Shown here: in pieces, positions 26,672 through 37,584 of the stretch
How the letters are laid out: every line of letters starts with the position of its first letter
Numbering within the stretch: the first letter of the stretch is position 1
DNA from: an uncultured Gammaproteobacteria bacterium
GTDB lineage: Bacteria > Pseudomonadota > Gammaproteobacteria > Enterobacterales > Psychrobiaceae
DNA: 60,062 nucleotides
Direction of reading: 5' to 3'
Assembly: GCA_913060565.1 (NCBI GenBank)
Contig: CAJXRU010000013.1
Span: 1 to 60,062, forward strand
The notes under the pieces: generated by a model
What the model was told of the DNA's origin: nothing
Databases searched by the model: none
Seen by the model: the letters and a program-made list of their open reading frames with translations, nothing else
Translations under genes and position numbers: made by a program

Positions 26672-26672
26672 T

Positions 26673-28910
26673 TTATGGTGTCGCTGTTAGGCGAAGTGTC
26701 ATACCTGATGAATTTGAGTATCCGTAAATATCAATATTCCAAACACCAGCACCTGGCGCATCAATTGTACAAACTTCATTATTGTCTGCACCATTTGAAC
26801 GACAGTTGTAGCTAACAGTAGTCGATTCGCGGCCGTTAGTTACATACAAATCAGCATCGCCTGAACCACCAGAAATAGTTACTGTCATTTTCGAGTAACC
26901 TGCTGGCATTGAACGCGTGTAACGAGCCCATTGACGACGACTTACTGAAACATTACTCACTGATTCATTAATTGGCTGCAATGCTGGCGTTGTGCTACCT
27001 GCATCATAGTTTCCTGTTAACGATAGATTGTTGAATGCAGAGTAAGCACTAACCAATACGTAGTATGTACCGGCACCGCCAGTCATATCACATGACTCAT
27101 TGCTGCTCGAAGACTCAGACTTACAATCGTAAGTTGTTGTTGTCGGAACAACACCACGTGATACATAAAGATCAGCATCGCCATTAGAACCAGCAATAGA
27201 GAAGTTTATGTTACTTGCACCACTTGGTACGTCCATTTTGTAAACAATCGTATTTTTACTTGATGCAGAAAGACCAGTAGCTGGTGACCCTTTAACGAGT
27301 GTCTTAATTTCAGATGGCTCAGCAGGACACGAACCAACACCAACAGCACACCATGTTTTTTCAACAGCCGTTTTAGCATCGCTACCGTATAAATCTTGTG
27401 CAGCCTGCGCTGTACCGATACGTGCTTGTGCAAAGTTTGTCGAAGCGTTGAAGTAAGTGGTTAACGCGCGGTAGAAAATCTTTTGTGATTTATCTAAACC
27501 AAGCTTAGGCACGACAACTGTTGATTTGTTTTGTGGATGTGTACCACCATCAACTAACAGCGCGTAAGCCAGATTCGCAATACCAGAGTTTAAATGAACA
27601 CCACCGTTATCACCTGATCCTGTGTAGCGATCAGCATAATAATCACGAGACTGATTATCACGAGTCGGATCGTCCATATAGCGCATTGCATCACCAGCGA
27701 TATTTGGCGTGTATGCTTCTTTAGCTAGCTTCCAGCTAGGTTGTGTACTACCACGATGCCATGCATCAGCAGAAACCCCCATAATGTCAGCCATCGCTTC
27801 ATTCAATGCACCAGATTCATTGCGATAAATCAGACCAGCAGTAAACTGCACAACACCGTGTGTTAATTCGTGACCAATAATGTCAAGCGATTGAGTTAAA
27901 TCACCAAATTGGCTACCGTCACCATCACCGTAGAACATTTGGTTTTTATACCATGTTGCATTGTTCCAGTTATGATTAGCATGGACACTAGATACCATTG
28001 TCATATCATTATTGTTAATGCCATTACGGTTATGAATTGTTTTAAAGTAATCATAAACTGTTGAAGCACCATCATGTGCACGTTGAGCAGATGCGTCACC
28101 ACAGCTTTGGTTTGTTGTACACAACAAAGTACCTGATGTGTTAGTACGCTCAGGATCTTGGTTTTCCATGTCGTAAGTGCGTAATGATTTTACGTGGAAA
28201 ACTTGCGGATGACGGGTTAACTCACGACCATTTTTAACGTTATAAAATACTGAATCATGTTCAAAACCATTATCAGAGTTGTATTTAACTTCAACTTTCC
28301 ACGCTAATTTTGTCTTACCACGTTCAGGCAAATAAACGTATGCCAGTTCTGGCTCACCAGCAATTTCACCTAATTGAGCAGCACGTTTCAATGCTTTCTT
28401 AAGACCACGCGGTTTAACCTTTTTAGCGGCCTTAGCGTTTAATGATTTAACATTCGACTCTTCAGAAATCATTGTTAAATCATCTGAATCGTTTTGAGTC
28501 GCTAAGTTACCACTAACGGCATAAATAGTACTCTCATCATTTTCATTCGTTAACGTGACACCTGAAAAACCATTCTCTGCGTGAATAGTCATCGTAGCGC
28601 CATAAACAGGCAAGTTGTTTAATTGTTGAGTCAATTGTGTATGAGTTTTACCCAACGCATCTTTCCAATGACGTCGTACAGTAAATTCCTCATTACCTTG
28701 CGCTTGATATGACGTTTGCTGAGCAATAAAACGCTTTAACGCTTTCTTGGCCGTCTTCTTGTCTACCTTACCAAAGTTACCCTGTGCAAATTGCACAATA
28801 CCCGTTTCACTATCAGTGATTATAGTTGTGTCTGCCCAAGCCATTGATGACGTTGCAGCAAGCAATGCACCAGCGATGGCAGTTCTAACTAAAAGTTTAT
28901 CTTTATTCAT
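26673..28910 (-). CDS. Secreted M4 (thermolysin/vibriolysin-type) zinc metalloprotease
   Basis: The 745-residue precursor has a signal peptide (about 1-26), an FTP/PepSY-type propeptide (about 50-240), and an M4 catalytic domain (about 245-525). The catalytic domain has the zinc site HELTH (347-351), third ligand Glu371 in NEAMAD and the catalytic His439 in GVHLNSG. Two PPC (pre-peptidase C-terminal) domains follow (about 540-640 and 650-745, each with GDADLYV). It is expected to be exported by Sec and type II secretion and to digest extracellular protein. The leader shares a 27-base motif with the TonB-receptor leader at 44.7 kb. The 3' UTR holds a long hairpin and a terminator. Confidence 0.95.
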   Translation of the reverse strand: MNKDKLLVRTAIAGALLAATSSMAWADTTIITDSETGIVQFAQGNFGKVDKKTAKKALKRFIAQQTSYQAQGNEEFTVRRHWKDALGKTHTQLTQQLNNLPVYGATMTIHAENGFSGVTLTNENDESTIYAVSGNLATQNDSDDLTMISEESNVKSLNAKAAKKVKPRGLKKALKRAAQLGEIAGEPELAYVYLPERGKTKLAWKVEVKYNSDNGFEHDSVFYNVKNGRELTRHPQVFHVKSLRTYDMENQDPERTNTSGTLLCTTNQSCGDASAQRAHDGASTVYDYFKTIHNRNGINNNDMTMVSSVHANHNWNNATWYKNQMFYGDGDGSQFGDLTQSLDIIGHELTHGVVQFTAGLIYRNESGALNEAMADIMGVSADAWHRGSTQPSWKLAKEAYTPNIAGDAMRYMDDPTRDNQSRDYYADRYTGSGDNGGVHLNSGIANLAYALLVDGGTHPQNKSTVVVPKLGLDKSQKIFYRALTTYFNASTNFAQARIGTAQAAQDLYGSDAKTAVEKTWCAVGVGSCPAEPSEIKTLVKGSPATGLSASSKNTIVYKMDVPSGASNINFSIAGSNGDADLYVSRGVVPTTTTYDCKSESSSSNESCDMTGGAGTYYVLVSAYSAFNNLSLTGNYDAGSTTPALQPINESVSNVSVSRRQWARYTRSMPAGYSKMTVTISGGSGDADLYVTNGRESTTVSYNCRSNGADNNEVCTIDAPGAGVWNIDIYGYSNSSGMTLRLTATP

Positions 28911-28973
28911 TTTATGTCCTTTAAAAGATATTAAGTTTTGTTTGTCGCTATAATTTTTATTTACAGTGGCGAC

Positions 28974-29000
28974 GCGGACAAACTATCACCAAAAATTAAC
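28974..29000 (-). promoter_or_regulatory. 27-base motif in the protease leader, copy 1
   Basis: Plus strand GCGGACAAACTATCACCAAA... matches 44703-44729, upstream of the TonB receptor, at 22 of 27 positions. It lies 63 bases before the start codon and is followed toward the gene by a hairpin (GTCGC/GCGAC, 28944-28973). It may be a shared promoter or operator. Confidence 0.45.
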
Positions 29001-29486
29001 AAAACAAACCTTTATGTAACAAAGTGTTACTTTTGTTGCAGTTTTTAACAACCGTTATAACCAATTGATATTAAATATAATATTTACCAACATAATTCCG
29101 AAACTTGATAATCTTCGTCAATTAATATTATGAAAACCTCGCAACACCCAATACTTAAGTACCATTAATATATAATTATGGTTATAAAGAACCATACATT
29201 AATTACAATTAATTATATTTCAGCAAGTTACGAACAACCCAGTACTTAAACTGTATACTTAATACAAAATAAGGTTCTAGGTAATAAAAGCCACAATCAG
29301 TCACGCTTTAACGAGAACAACTCTCATTGAATGATAAAATTAAAAAAAGATAAATTTTTTTACTGATTTGAAAAATAACGAGAATTAGTTTAGGTGAAAT
29401 TGCTAAGGGGGAAAATTAATGCATCATTCACAGCAAGTTAGCTGTAAATTAACGCATTATTGATTTAATTCAATTAAGTAAAGGGA
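29001..29486. other. AT-rich intergenic region upstream of the protease
   Basis: I find no ORF with a credible ribosome binding site. It contains a perfect 6-3-6 palindrome GTAACA-AAG-TGTTAC (29016-29030), a possible operator, and two related CAACACCCAATACTTAAG / CAACCCAGTACTTAAA stretches (about 29143 and 29235). Confidence 0.4.
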
Positions 29487-29849
29487 CTATTTAGATAGCG
29501 TAACAATAGTAACTTCTGGTGCTTTTTCACTAAACTCCATGTAACTGACCTTAGCTAACATGCTTTTGCTTGCAGCGTTACTTTGATTTGATGTCACTAA
29601 CACATTCACCAACTTACGGATCTCACACCCTGAAAACCCACAAAAACTACCTAATGGCATTTGATGATACGTAACAGTATTTGAAGCTGACTTGCTCGCT
29701 TCCTTTAAAAAAGCAGCAACCTTAGCATCTTGCTTAACTGCCATCATTGCCTGCGTATCTTGTTTGGTAACTTGCTTTGTGTCTTTACTACTTTGAGCTG
29801 TGCATGACACGCTGACTAAAATTAATAAACATAAAGTAATGTATTTCAA
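29487..29849 (-). CDS. Small putative lipoprotein
   Basis: 120 residues from a TTG start at 29849, which has AGGAG six bases upstream and gives MKYITLCLLILVSVSCTAQSS, a lipoprotein signal with Cys16 as the acylated residue. Earlier in-frame codons give an implausible hydrophilic N-terminus. The mature part contains FCGFSGCEIRKLVNVLV with two close cysteines that could form a disulfide. I do not recognise the family. It lies downstream of the pseudouridine synthase on the same strand, about 95 bases away. Confidence 0.7.
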   Translation of the reverse strand: MKYITLCLLILVSVSCTAQSSKDTKQVTKQDTQAMMAVKQDAKVAAFLKEASKSASNTVTYHQMPLGSFCGFSGCEIRKLVNVLVTSNQSNAASKSMLAKVSYMEFSEKAPEVTIVTLSK

Positions 29850-29943
29850 ATGAGCTCCTGTTTTCTGTCTAACGAATTTTGTTAATGAATATCTTTCACA
29901 GACATTCACTTCAATTTCTGAAATTACCATTAACTTCAATAGA

Positions 29944-30618
29944 TTACAATCTAGGCCATGGCAACTCTTGCGGTTTCGTCATATCTCTTAGCCAAGCTTC
30001 AACACCATTAAGTGTCCACGGCGGCTGCGCCGTATACGCAAAAGCTTGCCCGTTGAGTTCGAATTGTAATTGCCATGCATGTAAAAACCCAACATCACCT
30101 TGATGTTGCGGATAATATCGAGGATCTCCAAGAATAGGCGCGCCAATGCTCTTCATAGCGACACGTAGTTGATGGGTTTTTCCGGTATGAGGCTTGAGCA
30201 CAAAACCTCGAATACCAGCTGTGACAGAAAAGCTAAAGAATTGAGTCACAGCAGGATTATCGTTACTCTTTAGCAGCAAATAGCTGCCATTGCGCCCTTT
30301 TTTCATATCACCTTTGATTAAACCTTGTTTCTTTTTTGGCTTCTTATCTGAAATAGCGAGATAAAATTTACTAATTGTTCGAGACTCAAAAAGCTCACCA
30401 AATTGAGCAGCGATCTGAGATGACTTAGCCATGATTAACAAGCCACTGGTCATCTTATCTAAACGGTGCACAGGATAAAGCGCAATATTGCCAAGCGTTT
30501 GAGAGACTTTAGCCACGATACCTAAACCACTGTCACTGCAATGAAAATCTACGTTGTTATGTTTATTAATTACCAAAAAATCATCATTATTCTCAATGAT
30601 GTCAAAATCACTATGCAT
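29944..30618 (-). CDS. RluA-family pseudouridine synthase
   Basis: A 224-residue cytoplasmic enzyme that isomerises uridine to pseudouridine in RNA. The catalytic motif is YPVHRLDKMTSGLLIMAK (Asp in HRLD, about residue 53), followed by ISKFYLAI and the C-terminal KTHQLRVAMKSIGAPILGDPRYY. It has no N-terminal S4 domain. It fits the short RluA-like group (TIGR01621 type). The rRNA or tRNA target is not known. It is divergent from the Fur-box gene. Confidence 0.88.
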   Translation of the reverse strand: MHSDFDIIENNDDFLVINKHNNVDFHCSDSGLGIVAKVSQTLGNIALYPVHRLDKMTSGLLIMAKSSQIAAQFGELFESRTISKFYLAISDKKPKKKQGLIKGDMKKGRNGSYLLLKSNDNPAVTQFFSFSVTAGIRGFVLKPHTGKTHQLRVAMKSIGAPILGDPRYYPQHQGDVGFLHAWQLQFELNGQAFAYTAQPPWTLNGVEAWLRDMTKPQELPWPRL

Positions 30619-30733
30619 CTATATATTTGCCTTTAAATCTATTACAACTAAGAAAAATCATTCGTGTGCGTCTTATTTAAAACATTCTACATAATTTAAG
30701 TTGCGTCATGATGCAATTCAAATTAATCTATAT

Positions 30734-30748
30734 TGATAATCATTATCA
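30734..30748. promoter_or_regulatory. Fur box (perfect 7-1-7 palindrome)
   Basis: TGATAAT-C-ATTATCA, 38 bases before the start of the manganese-exporter-type gene. It matches the Fur core exactly, so Fe-Fur (or a Mur-like Mn-responsive Fur) probably controls the gene. Confidence 0.75.
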
Positions 30749-30785
30749 TTTGCAATAAAAAATAAGACAGCACTGTAAACTCATT

Positions 30786-31949
30786 ATGAATCAATCAACA
30801 GCTAATACATTAATTCCGGCTATGCGCAGCATACAATATAAACGATTTTTTATTCCGCTTTGCTTAATCAGTCTATTGATGTCAGATGTTTTACGACCAA
30901 TCATTATTCAATCGCTAAGCGACGCGTTTTTACAAGTTACCGTGTTTGTCGCCGCAACCCTAGGTATTTACTACTTCTTACTCGATAAATTCCCCCAGCT
31001 TGATCTCAGCTATGTCAGAGAAAAATCGCCCCACTTAGAAGTCCCAATCGCCGCTATTTTAGGTGCTCTGCCCGGCTGCGGTGGCGCCATTATTGTTGTT
31101 ACGCAGTTCACTAAAAAACAAGCAAGTTTTGGCAGCGTCGTTGCCGTCTTAACCGCGACGATGGGAGACGCCGCTTTTTTGTTACTCGCCACTCGCCCAC
31201 TCGAAGGCGCTATTATACTGATTATGGGGATTATTGTAGGCATAGTTTCAGGAATTATTGTCAATGCGATACATCCCGCCGATTATTTACAGCCATTAAA
31301 CGTAAAAGAGAATAACGTTCACCAACCCTATTCATCACCCAACGCCCAACGTCTAAACAGAACCTTTTGGCGTATTTGGATGCTACCAAGCCTGTGTATT
31401 GGCATTTTACTCGCCTTCCAATATGACTTTGACGAGCTTACTGTTCAACTAAGCGAATATATTGCCTATTTCGGAGCAATAGGCGCACTGTTCGTCGTCT
31501 TTAGTTGGGCACTGTCATCAAAAGGGGAAAATTACCAGCAATTTGCTGCAGAGGATGCACCTAATATTCCTTATTCTAAATTTAATAAAATCATGCAAGA
31601 CACACACTTTGTCACCACTTGGGTAGTGGTTGCCTTTGTATTATATGAAGTGATCATGACAGTATTTGCAATAGATTTAGGTGCCTGGTTCATTAACTAC
31701 GGATTTTTAGCACCGCTAATTGGCTTGCTCATTGGTTTATTACCCGGCTGCGGCCCACAAATCTTAGTTACTACCTTATACATTAACGGCATAGTCCCGT
31801 TTAGCGCATTAGCCGCCAACGCTATTTCAAACGATGGCGATGCCCTCTTCCCAGCAATTGCACTAGCCCCCAAAGCCGCCGTGGTAGCGACATTGTATTC
31901 TGCAATTCCGGCGTTGGTTGTTGGGTATGGGATTTATTGGTTTTATTAG
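30786..31949 (+). CDS. Putative manganese exporter (MneA-like / ArsP_2 family)
   Basis: A 387-residue polytopic inner-membrane protein with about ten predicted TM segments. It is built of two repeats: ALPGCGGAIIVVTQF with GDAAFLLLA, and LLPGCGPQILVTTL with GDALFPAIA. The LPGCG-to-GDA spacing is the same in both halves (32 residues: 95 to 127, and 319 to 351). It resembles proteins annotated as putative manganese transporters, of which a Vibrio cholerae member (MneA) is reported to export Mn. Assignment is from memory. A Fur box precedes it. Confidence 0.75.
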   Translation: MNQSTANTLIPAMRSIQYKRFFIPLCLISLLMSDVLRPIIIQSLSDAFLQVTVFVAATLGIYYFLLDKFPQLDLSYVREKSPHLEVPIAAILGALPGCGGAIIVVTQFTKKQASFGSVVAVLTATMGDAAFLLLATRPLEGAIILIMGIIVGIVSGIIVNAIHPADYLQPLNVKENNVHQPYSSPNAQRLNRTFWRIWMLPSLCIGILLAFQYDFDELTVQLSEYIAYFGAIGALFVVFSWALSSKGENYQQFAAEDAPNIPYSKFNKIMQDTHFVTTWVVVAFVLYEVIMTVFAIDLGAWFINYGFLAPLIGLLIGLLPGCGPQILVTTLYINGIVPFSALAANAISNDGDALFPAIALAPKAAVVATLYSAIPALVVGYGIYWFY

Positions 31950-31967
31950 TATTTTTATTATTTTTCA

Positions 31968-33080
31968 CTATTGAAAATGCAAACACATTTTCAATTTAAG
32001 AAGTGTAACTTCTGGCGAATCACCCGCATAAAATCGATATGTACCACCAGTCATAGCGTTCAATCGTTCAATATAATGCTCTAAAAGCGAATCTTCCTTT
32101 TGAGAGTAGATCCATTGGTAGAGTTTAGGAATTTCATACCTCAACTCTTTCTCTATATTTGAGCGTTTCGTGGTAACACTTTGGACCAAATCAACTAAAT
32201 TCATATCCTGTAAATTATTGGTAATTTCACTTAATAACTTACGTTTTACAACTTTGAATTCTCGTTCTTTTTCAGCTAACTCGGGTATTTCAGTTTTTGC
32301 TCCAAAAATCATTTTCAAATTTTGGATTTCGGAATTGTAATAGTCATTATTCAACCGAAATTTCGACTCTTGAGAAAGTATTTCCAACTGCTCCATAACA
32401 TCACTTGACTGTACAATTTTTACTTTCTTTTTCTCGTTACAGAACTGTTGATATTGTCGATTAATTTCGATAATTAAATCATTCAAATATGAATATCTTG
32501 ACTGCAAGAAATTGAATAGCTCCACAAAGTTAATTCCAAAAGATCTATCTTTGGCATCAACAAGGTTACTGTAGAGAATGACCTGAAGATCATGATCGGT
32601 ATTAAAGCTATCATGAGGCCAACTAGCAAACAATCGTTCTCCATTTCCCCCATCTAAATTCATAGGATGGGCACCAAACATCGCTCTAATCTCTTTAAAA
32701 TGCATATCATCATCGGCATAGTCAGATTTTAGAAAATGCCTCTTTTCGCCTTTAAAAGGACTAGTTCTACCTTGCTGATTAAAAAATATTGAAAACAACG
32801 AAGTGATAGATTCATTCACGATATCAATAGAACTAATTAGTGAATAAGTCTGCATAACTCGAACATCAATGTCTGACGAAAACTGAGGTGCTTCTTGAAT
32901 GGCACGAATGGCTACTGATATCCAATCCATACAACTACAAATTGGATTCCACTGGTTTTTCACATTCTTTTCCTTATATACATGAAAAACGAAATTACTA
33001 TTGCCATTTACAACGTCTCTAAACGTAGAAATCAATTCATCATCTATCTCAGAGTCAATGTGTTTGTATATCTTCTTCAT
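31968..33080 (-). CDS. Unrecognised 370-residue protein
   Basis: I do not recognise this family. There is no signal peptide or TM segment, so it is probably cytoplasmic. It is predominantly helical with charged heptad-like stretches at about 190-330 (EINRQYQQFCNEKKKVKIVQ, KEREFKVVKRKLLSEI). One segment reads FKEIRAMFGAHPMNLDG. Its R132-x5-H138 spacing recalls the R-x(4-6)-H signature of HEPN RNase/RNA-binding domains, but the flanking fold cannot be confirmed by eye. It is a lone gene between the metal exporter (convergent) and carB, unrelated to either, which suggests an acquired accessory gene. Confidence 0.7.
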   Translation of the reverse strand: MKKIYKHIDSEIDDELISTFRDVVNGNSNFVFHVYKEKNVKNQWNPICSCMDWISVAIRAIQEAPQFSSDIDVRVMQTYSLISSIDIVNESITSLFSIFFNQQGRTSPFKGEKRHFLKSDYADDDMHFKEIRAMFGAHPMNLDGGNGERLFASWPHDSFNTDHDLQVILYSNLVDAKDRSFGINFVELFNFLQSRYSYLNDLIIEINRQYQQFCNEKKKVKIVQSSDVMEQLEILSQESKFRLNNDYYNSEIQNLKMIFGAKTEIPELAEKEREFKVVKRKLLSEITNNLQDMNLVDLVQSVTTKRSNIEKELRYEIPKLYQWIYSQKEDSLLEHYIERLNAMTGGTYRFYAGDSPEVTLLKLKMCLHFQ

Positions 33081-33108
33081 TTCTTAAAACTCCATTTCTA
33101 ATTACAAA

Positions 33109-33138
33109 AAATCCAGCTTAGTTGCCTAAGCTGGATTT
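33109..33138. terminator. Terminator after carB
   Basis: Perfect 13-bp stem AAATCCAGCTTAG / CTAAGCTGGATTT with a 4-base loop. The minus strand then has TTTT. It lies between carB and the start of the 370-residue gene. Confidence 0.85.
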
Positions 33139-33166
33139 TTATTAACAAGCGAATCTAGTTAGAAAA

Positions 33167-36100
33167 CTAAATCTTAGCGTGAAGCTCTTGAACAGATGTT
33201 ACCGTTGAGCGGTCATCAGCTAGGATTGAATCACAAGTCGCTAGTGCAGCGTTCATTGTTGTAGTGTAGCTAACCTTGTAACGCAGTGCACCCGCACGTA
33301 GTTTACGTGAATCGGTGATGGCTTGACGGCCTTCCGTGGTATTTACGATGTACTCGTATTCACCGTTGGTAATGCGGTCAAGAATGTGCGGGCGACCTTC
33401 GCTTACCTTGTTTACCAAGCGTGGGTTGATACCTGCTTCACCAAGCACTACTGCAGTACCGTGTGTTGCATCTAGCTCGTAACCTAAATCTAGTAGTTTT
33501 TGAGCCAGCTGTGCTACGCGACCTTTATCACTTTCACGTACAGAGATTAACGCACGGCCTTTTCTCGGTACATTTGATTGTGCACCGAGCTGCGCTTTAG
33601 CATAAGCTTCGGCGAATGTTTCACCAACACCCATTACTTCACCAGTTGAGCGCATTTCAGGGCCTAAGATTGGGTCAGCACCGTGGAACTTGTTAAACGG
33701 CAATACCACTTCTTTAACACTGTAGTATGGCGGCACAACTTCAGTAGTGAAACCTAGCTCTTTCAGTGATTTACCAGCCATTACTTTAGCTGCAATCTTC
33801 GCTAGTGGTACACCAGTCGCTTTTGATACAAATGGAATAGTACGCGCTGCGCGAGGGTTGACTTCAATCATGTAGATCTCGTCATCTTTAACGGCAAATT
33901 GCGTATTCATTAGACCAATTACACCAAGCTCTAGTGCCAGTTTACGTACCATTTCACGTAGTCTGTCTTGAACATCTTGTGACAACGTATACGGCGGTAA
34001 TGAACAACCAGAGTCACCTGAGTGAACACCTGCTTCTTCGATGTGTTCCATGATGCCGCCAACAACTACGTCAACACCGTCACATACTGCATCAACATCA
34101 ACTTCGGTTGCGTTATCTAGGAAACGATCAAGAAGGATTGGTGAATCGTTTGATACGCTAACCGCGGCGCTCATGTAACGACGTAAGTCTTGCTCGTCGT
34201 ATACGATTTCCATTGCGCGGCCACCAAGAACGTATGATGGACGTACAACTAGCGGGAAGCCAATGTTGGCAGATTCTGCAATGGCTTCTTCTGTGCTACT
34301 TACCGTTTGATTCGTTGGCTGTTTGATGCCTAAACGCTCAATCATTTGTTGGAAGCGTTCACGGTCTTCAGCGCGGTCAATCGCGTCAGGAGATGTACCA
34401 ATGATTGGTACGCCAGCGGCTTCTAACGCACGTGCTAGTTTAAGTGGTGTTTGACCACCGTATTGAACAATAACGCCTTTTGGTTTTTCAATACGAACGA
34501 TTTCGATAACATCTTCAAAAGTTACTGATTCGAAGTATAATCGGTCTGATGTGTCATAGTCGGTAGAAACGGTTTCAGGGTTACAGTTGACCATGATGGT
34601 TTCATACCCTTCTTCACGCATCGCCATCGCGGCGTGAACACAACAGTAATCAAATTCGATACCTTGACCGATACGGTTTGGACCGCCACCGATAATCATG
34701 ATTTTTTCTTTGTCTGTAACGTTTGACTCACACTCTTCATCGTAACAAGAATACATGTAAGCCGTGTCAGATGAGAATTCTGCCGCACAAGTATCAACGC
34801 GCTTGTATACTGGGTGAATGTCATGACGGTCACGAATTTTACGTACTTCAGACTCAGCAACACCTAACACATCAGCAAGACGTGAATCGGCAAAACCTTT
34901 ACGTTTTAGCGCACGTAGATAGTCTGGCGTTAGGTTTGCCATACCGCCATCAGCAACGGCGTATTCTTCGTTAACGATGTCTTGAATTTGGACCAAGAAC
35001 CAGCGATCAACACGGGTGATGTTGAAGACTTCTTCTAGGCTCATGCCAAAGCGGAATGCATCAGCAATGTACCAGATACGGTCGCTCCCAGCATTGGTTA
35101 ACTCGTGCTTGATTTTGCTCATTGCCTCGCTGTCATCAGCGTCAACAATTGGGTCAAAACCACTAACACCAACTTCTAAGCCACGCAGTGCTTTTTGCAT
35201 TGATTCTTGTTGGTTACGGCCAATAGCCATAACTTCACCAACAGATTTCATTTGCGTTGTTAGACGATCTTCTGAACCAGCGAATTTTTCAAAGTTAAAA
35301 CGTGGAATTTTCGTTACAACGTAATCAATTGAAGGTTCAAATGATGCTGGGGTTGCGCCGCCAGTGATATCATTTGATAACTCATCTAGCGTGTAACCTA
35401 CCGCTAACTTGGCAGCGATTTTGGCAATTGGGAAACCTGTTGCTTTTGACGCTAGTGCAGATGAACGTGATACACGTGGGTTCATTTCGATGATAACCAT
35501 ACGGCCAGTATTTGGACATTGACCAAACTGTACGTTTGAACCACCTGTCTCAACACCGATTTCACGTAATACCGCCATCGATGCATTACGCATGATTTGG
35601 TATTCTTTATCAGTTAGCGTTTGCGCTGGTGCAACAGTGATAGAGTCACCAGTGTGAATACCCATTGGATCAAAGTTTTCGATGGTACAAACGATAATAC
35701 AGTTATCGTTTTTATCACGCACCACTTCCATTTCGTATTCTTTCCAACCGATTAACGACTCATCAATTAATAATTCGTTAGTTGGTGATAAATCTAAACC
35801 GCGGGTACAAATTTCAACGAACTCTTCGATGTTGTATGCGATACCGCCGCCAGTTCCACCCATAGTAAACGACGGACGAATGATACAAGGGAAGCCAACT
35901 TTCTGTTGAACAGCGTGCGCTTCTTCCATCGTGTGAGCAATACCCGCTTCAGGCGTCGCTAAGCCGATTTTTTTCATTGCAACGTCAAAACGGCTGCGAT
36001 CTTCAGCTTTATCAATGGCATCGGCTGTCGCGCCAATCATCTCTACATTGTATTTGGCTAAAACACCTTTGCTTTCTAGCTCTAGTGCACAGTTTAATGC

Positions 36101-36382
36101 TGTTTGGCCACCCATGGTTGGTAACACGGCACATGGGCGTTCTTTTTCAATTATTTTTTCAACAACTTCCCAGTGAATTGGCTCGATGTAAGTTGCATCA
36201 GCCATCTCTGGGTCAGTCATAATCGTTGCAGGGTTAGAGTTAACTAGGATAACTCGATAACCTTCTTCACGCAGTGCTTTACAAGCTTGTGCGCCAGAGT
36301 AATCAAATTCACAAGCCTGACCAATAACAATTGGACCAGCGCCTAAGATAAGAATACTTTTTAAATCGGTACGTTTTGCCAT
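33167..36382 (-). CDS. carB: Carbamoyl-phosphate synthase large subunit
   Basis: This 1071-residue enzyme makes carbamoyl phosphate from bicarbonate, ATP and glutamine-derived ammonia for arginine and pyrimidine synthesis (E. coli CarB is 1073). Two homologous ATP-grasp halves are visible: [18 protein letters not shown] and [18 protein letters not shown] mark the start of each, with MGGTGGG and LGGRAM in the ATP sites. The C-terminal allosteric domain (about 935-1071) includes [13 protein letters not shown]. It lies 35 bases after carA. Confidence 0.98.
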   Translation of the reverse strand: MAKRTDLKSILILGAGPIVIGQACEFDYSGAQACKALREEGYRVILVNSNPATIMTDPEMADATYIEPIHWEVVEKIIEKERPCAVLPTMGGQTALNCALELESKGVLAKYNVEMIGATADAIDKAEDRSRFDVAMKKIGLATPEAGIAHTMEEAHAVQQKVGFPCIIRPSFTMGGTGGGIAYNIEEFVEICTRGLDLSPTNELLIDESLIGWKEYEMEVVRDKNDNCIIVCTIENFDPMGIHTGDSITVAPAQTLTDKEYQIMRNASMAVLREIGVETGGSNVQFGQCPNTGRMVIIEMNPRVSRSSALASKATGFPIAKIAAKLAVGYTLDELSNDITGGATPASFEPSIDYVVTKIPRFNFEKFAGSEDRLTTQMKSVGEVMAIGRNQQESMQKALRGLEVGVSGFDPIVDADDSEAMSKIKHELTNAGSDRIWYIADAFRFGMSLEEVFNITRVDRWFLVQIQDIVNEEYAVADGGMANLTPDYLRALKRKGFADSRLADVLGVAESEVRKIRDRHDIHPVYKRVDTCAAEFSSDTAYMYSCYDEECESNVTDKEKIMIIGGGPNRIGQGIEFDYCCVHAAMAMREEGYETIMVNCNPETVSTDYDTSDRLYFESVTFEDVIEIVRIEKPKGVIVQYGGQTPLKLARALEAAGVPIIGTSPDAIDRAEDRERFQQMIERLGIKQPTNQTVSSTEEAIAESANIGFPLVVRPSYVLGGRAMEIVYDEQDLRRYMSAAVSVSNDSPILLDRFLDNATEVDVDAVCDGVDVVVGGIMEHIEEAGVHSGDSGCSLPPYTLSQDVQDRLREMVRKLALELGVIGLMNTQFAVKDDEIYMIEVNPRAARTIPFVSKATGVPLAKIAAKVMAGKSLKELGFTTEVVPPYYSVKEVVLPFNKFHGADPILGPEMRSTGEVMGVGETFAEAYAKAQLGAQSNVPRKGRALISVRESDKGRVAQLAQKLLDLGYELDATHGTAVVLGEAGINPRLVNKVSEGRPHILDRITNGEYEYIVNTTEGRQAITDSRKLRAGALRYKVSYTTTMNAALATCDSILADDRSTVTSVQELHAKI

Positions 36383-36417
36383 AATTTTAAATCCTGTCTA
36401 TATCTGTTAAGCGATGA

Positions 36418-37560
36418 TTACTTTGCGGCTTTATGAGCTTCAATCAATTCAATGAAATGATCGAACAGCGGCGCTGCATCATGTGGACCTGGGCTAGCTT
36501 CGGGATGCCCTTGGAAGCTAAACGCTGGCTTATCAGTAAGATGAATACCTTGTAGCGAGCCATCAAATAATGATTTGTGAGTCGCTTTAACATTGTTTGG
36601 TAATGTCGCTTCGTCGGCAGCAAAACCGTGGTTTTGGGCTGTGATCATTACACGACCAGACTCAAGCTCTTGCACCGGATGGTTAGCACCGTGATGACCA
36701 AACTTCATTTTCACGGTTTGAGCACCACTAGCTAGTGCAAGTAATTGATGACCTAAACAAATACCAAACTGTGGAATGTCTGTCTCTAAGAACGCTTTAA
36801 TGGCGTCGATGGCGTAGGTACATGGCTCAGGATCACCAGGACCATTCGATAAGAAGATACCATCAGGGTTCATCGCAAGTACTTCACTTGCAGGCGTCTG
36901 CGCAGGAACAACGGTTAAGCGACAACCGCGGTCAACTAACATACGCATAATGTTGTCTTTAATACCAAAATCATAAGCAACAACGTGATGTGGCAACTCT
37001 TCGCTTGGCGTATCTGATGGTAAACCACCCACTAATGACCAAGTTTTCTTAGCGAATGAATATGATTCTTTGGTGGTTACTTCTTTGGCTAAATCCATGC
37101 CTTTTAACCCAGCAAAACTATTTGCTAACTCTTGTGCTTTCGCTTCATCGATGTCACCCGCCATGATACAACCTGCTTGCGCACCTTTTTCTCGTAGCAC
37201 ACGAGTCAATCGACGCGTATCGATGTTCGCAATACCAACGATACCATTGTCAGACAAATAGTCTGTTAATGATTTTTCGTTGCGGAAGCTACTAGTAAGC
37301 AAAGGAAGGTCACGAATGATTAAGCCACAAGCATGGATCTGATCAGATTCTTCGTCTTGTGAATTAGTGCCGGTATTGCCAATATGAGGATAAGTTAGAG
37401 TAACGATTTGTCGAGCGTAAGAAGGGTCAGTTAAAATTTCTTGATAACCAGTCATTGACGTATTAAAAACTACTTCACCGACTGAATGTCCTACTGCACC
37501 AATTGATGTTCCACGGAATAGTGAACCATCTTCAAGTACTAATAAGGCGGATTTACTCAA
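36418..37560 (-). CDS. carA: Carbamoyl-phosphate synthase small subunit
   Basis: The glutaminase subunit of CarAB, 380 residues from a TTG start at 37560. TTG is chosen because GGAGG lies six bases upstream and the product then begins [20 protein letters not shown] as in homologues. The longer in-frame ATG at 37635 would add 25 atypical residues. The class I amidotransferase triad is visible: Cys in [13 protein letters not shown], His and Glu in QGHPEASPG. The leader contains a hairpin and U-rich tract (see findings). Confidence 0.96.
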   Translation of the reverse strand: MSKSALLVLEDGSLFRGTSIGAVGHSVGEVVFNTSMTGYQEILTDPSYARQIVTLTYPHIGNTGTNSQDEESDQIHACGLIIRDLPLLTSSFRNEKSLTDYLSDNGIVGIANIDTRRLTRVLREKGAQAGCIMAGDIDEAKAQELANSFAGLKGMDLAKEVTTKESYSFAKKTWSLVGGLPSDTPSEELPHHVVAYDFGIKDNIMRMLVDRGCRLTVVPAQTPASEVLAMNPDGIFLSNGPGDPEPCTYAIDAIKAFLETDIPQFGICLGHQLLALASGAQTVKMKFGHHGANHPVQELESGRVMITAQNHGFAADEATLPNNVKATHKSLFDGSLQGIHLTDKPAFSFQGHPEASPGPHDAAPLFDHFIELIEAHKAAK

Positions 37561-37584
37561 AACAACCTCCAAAAGATAATAAAA

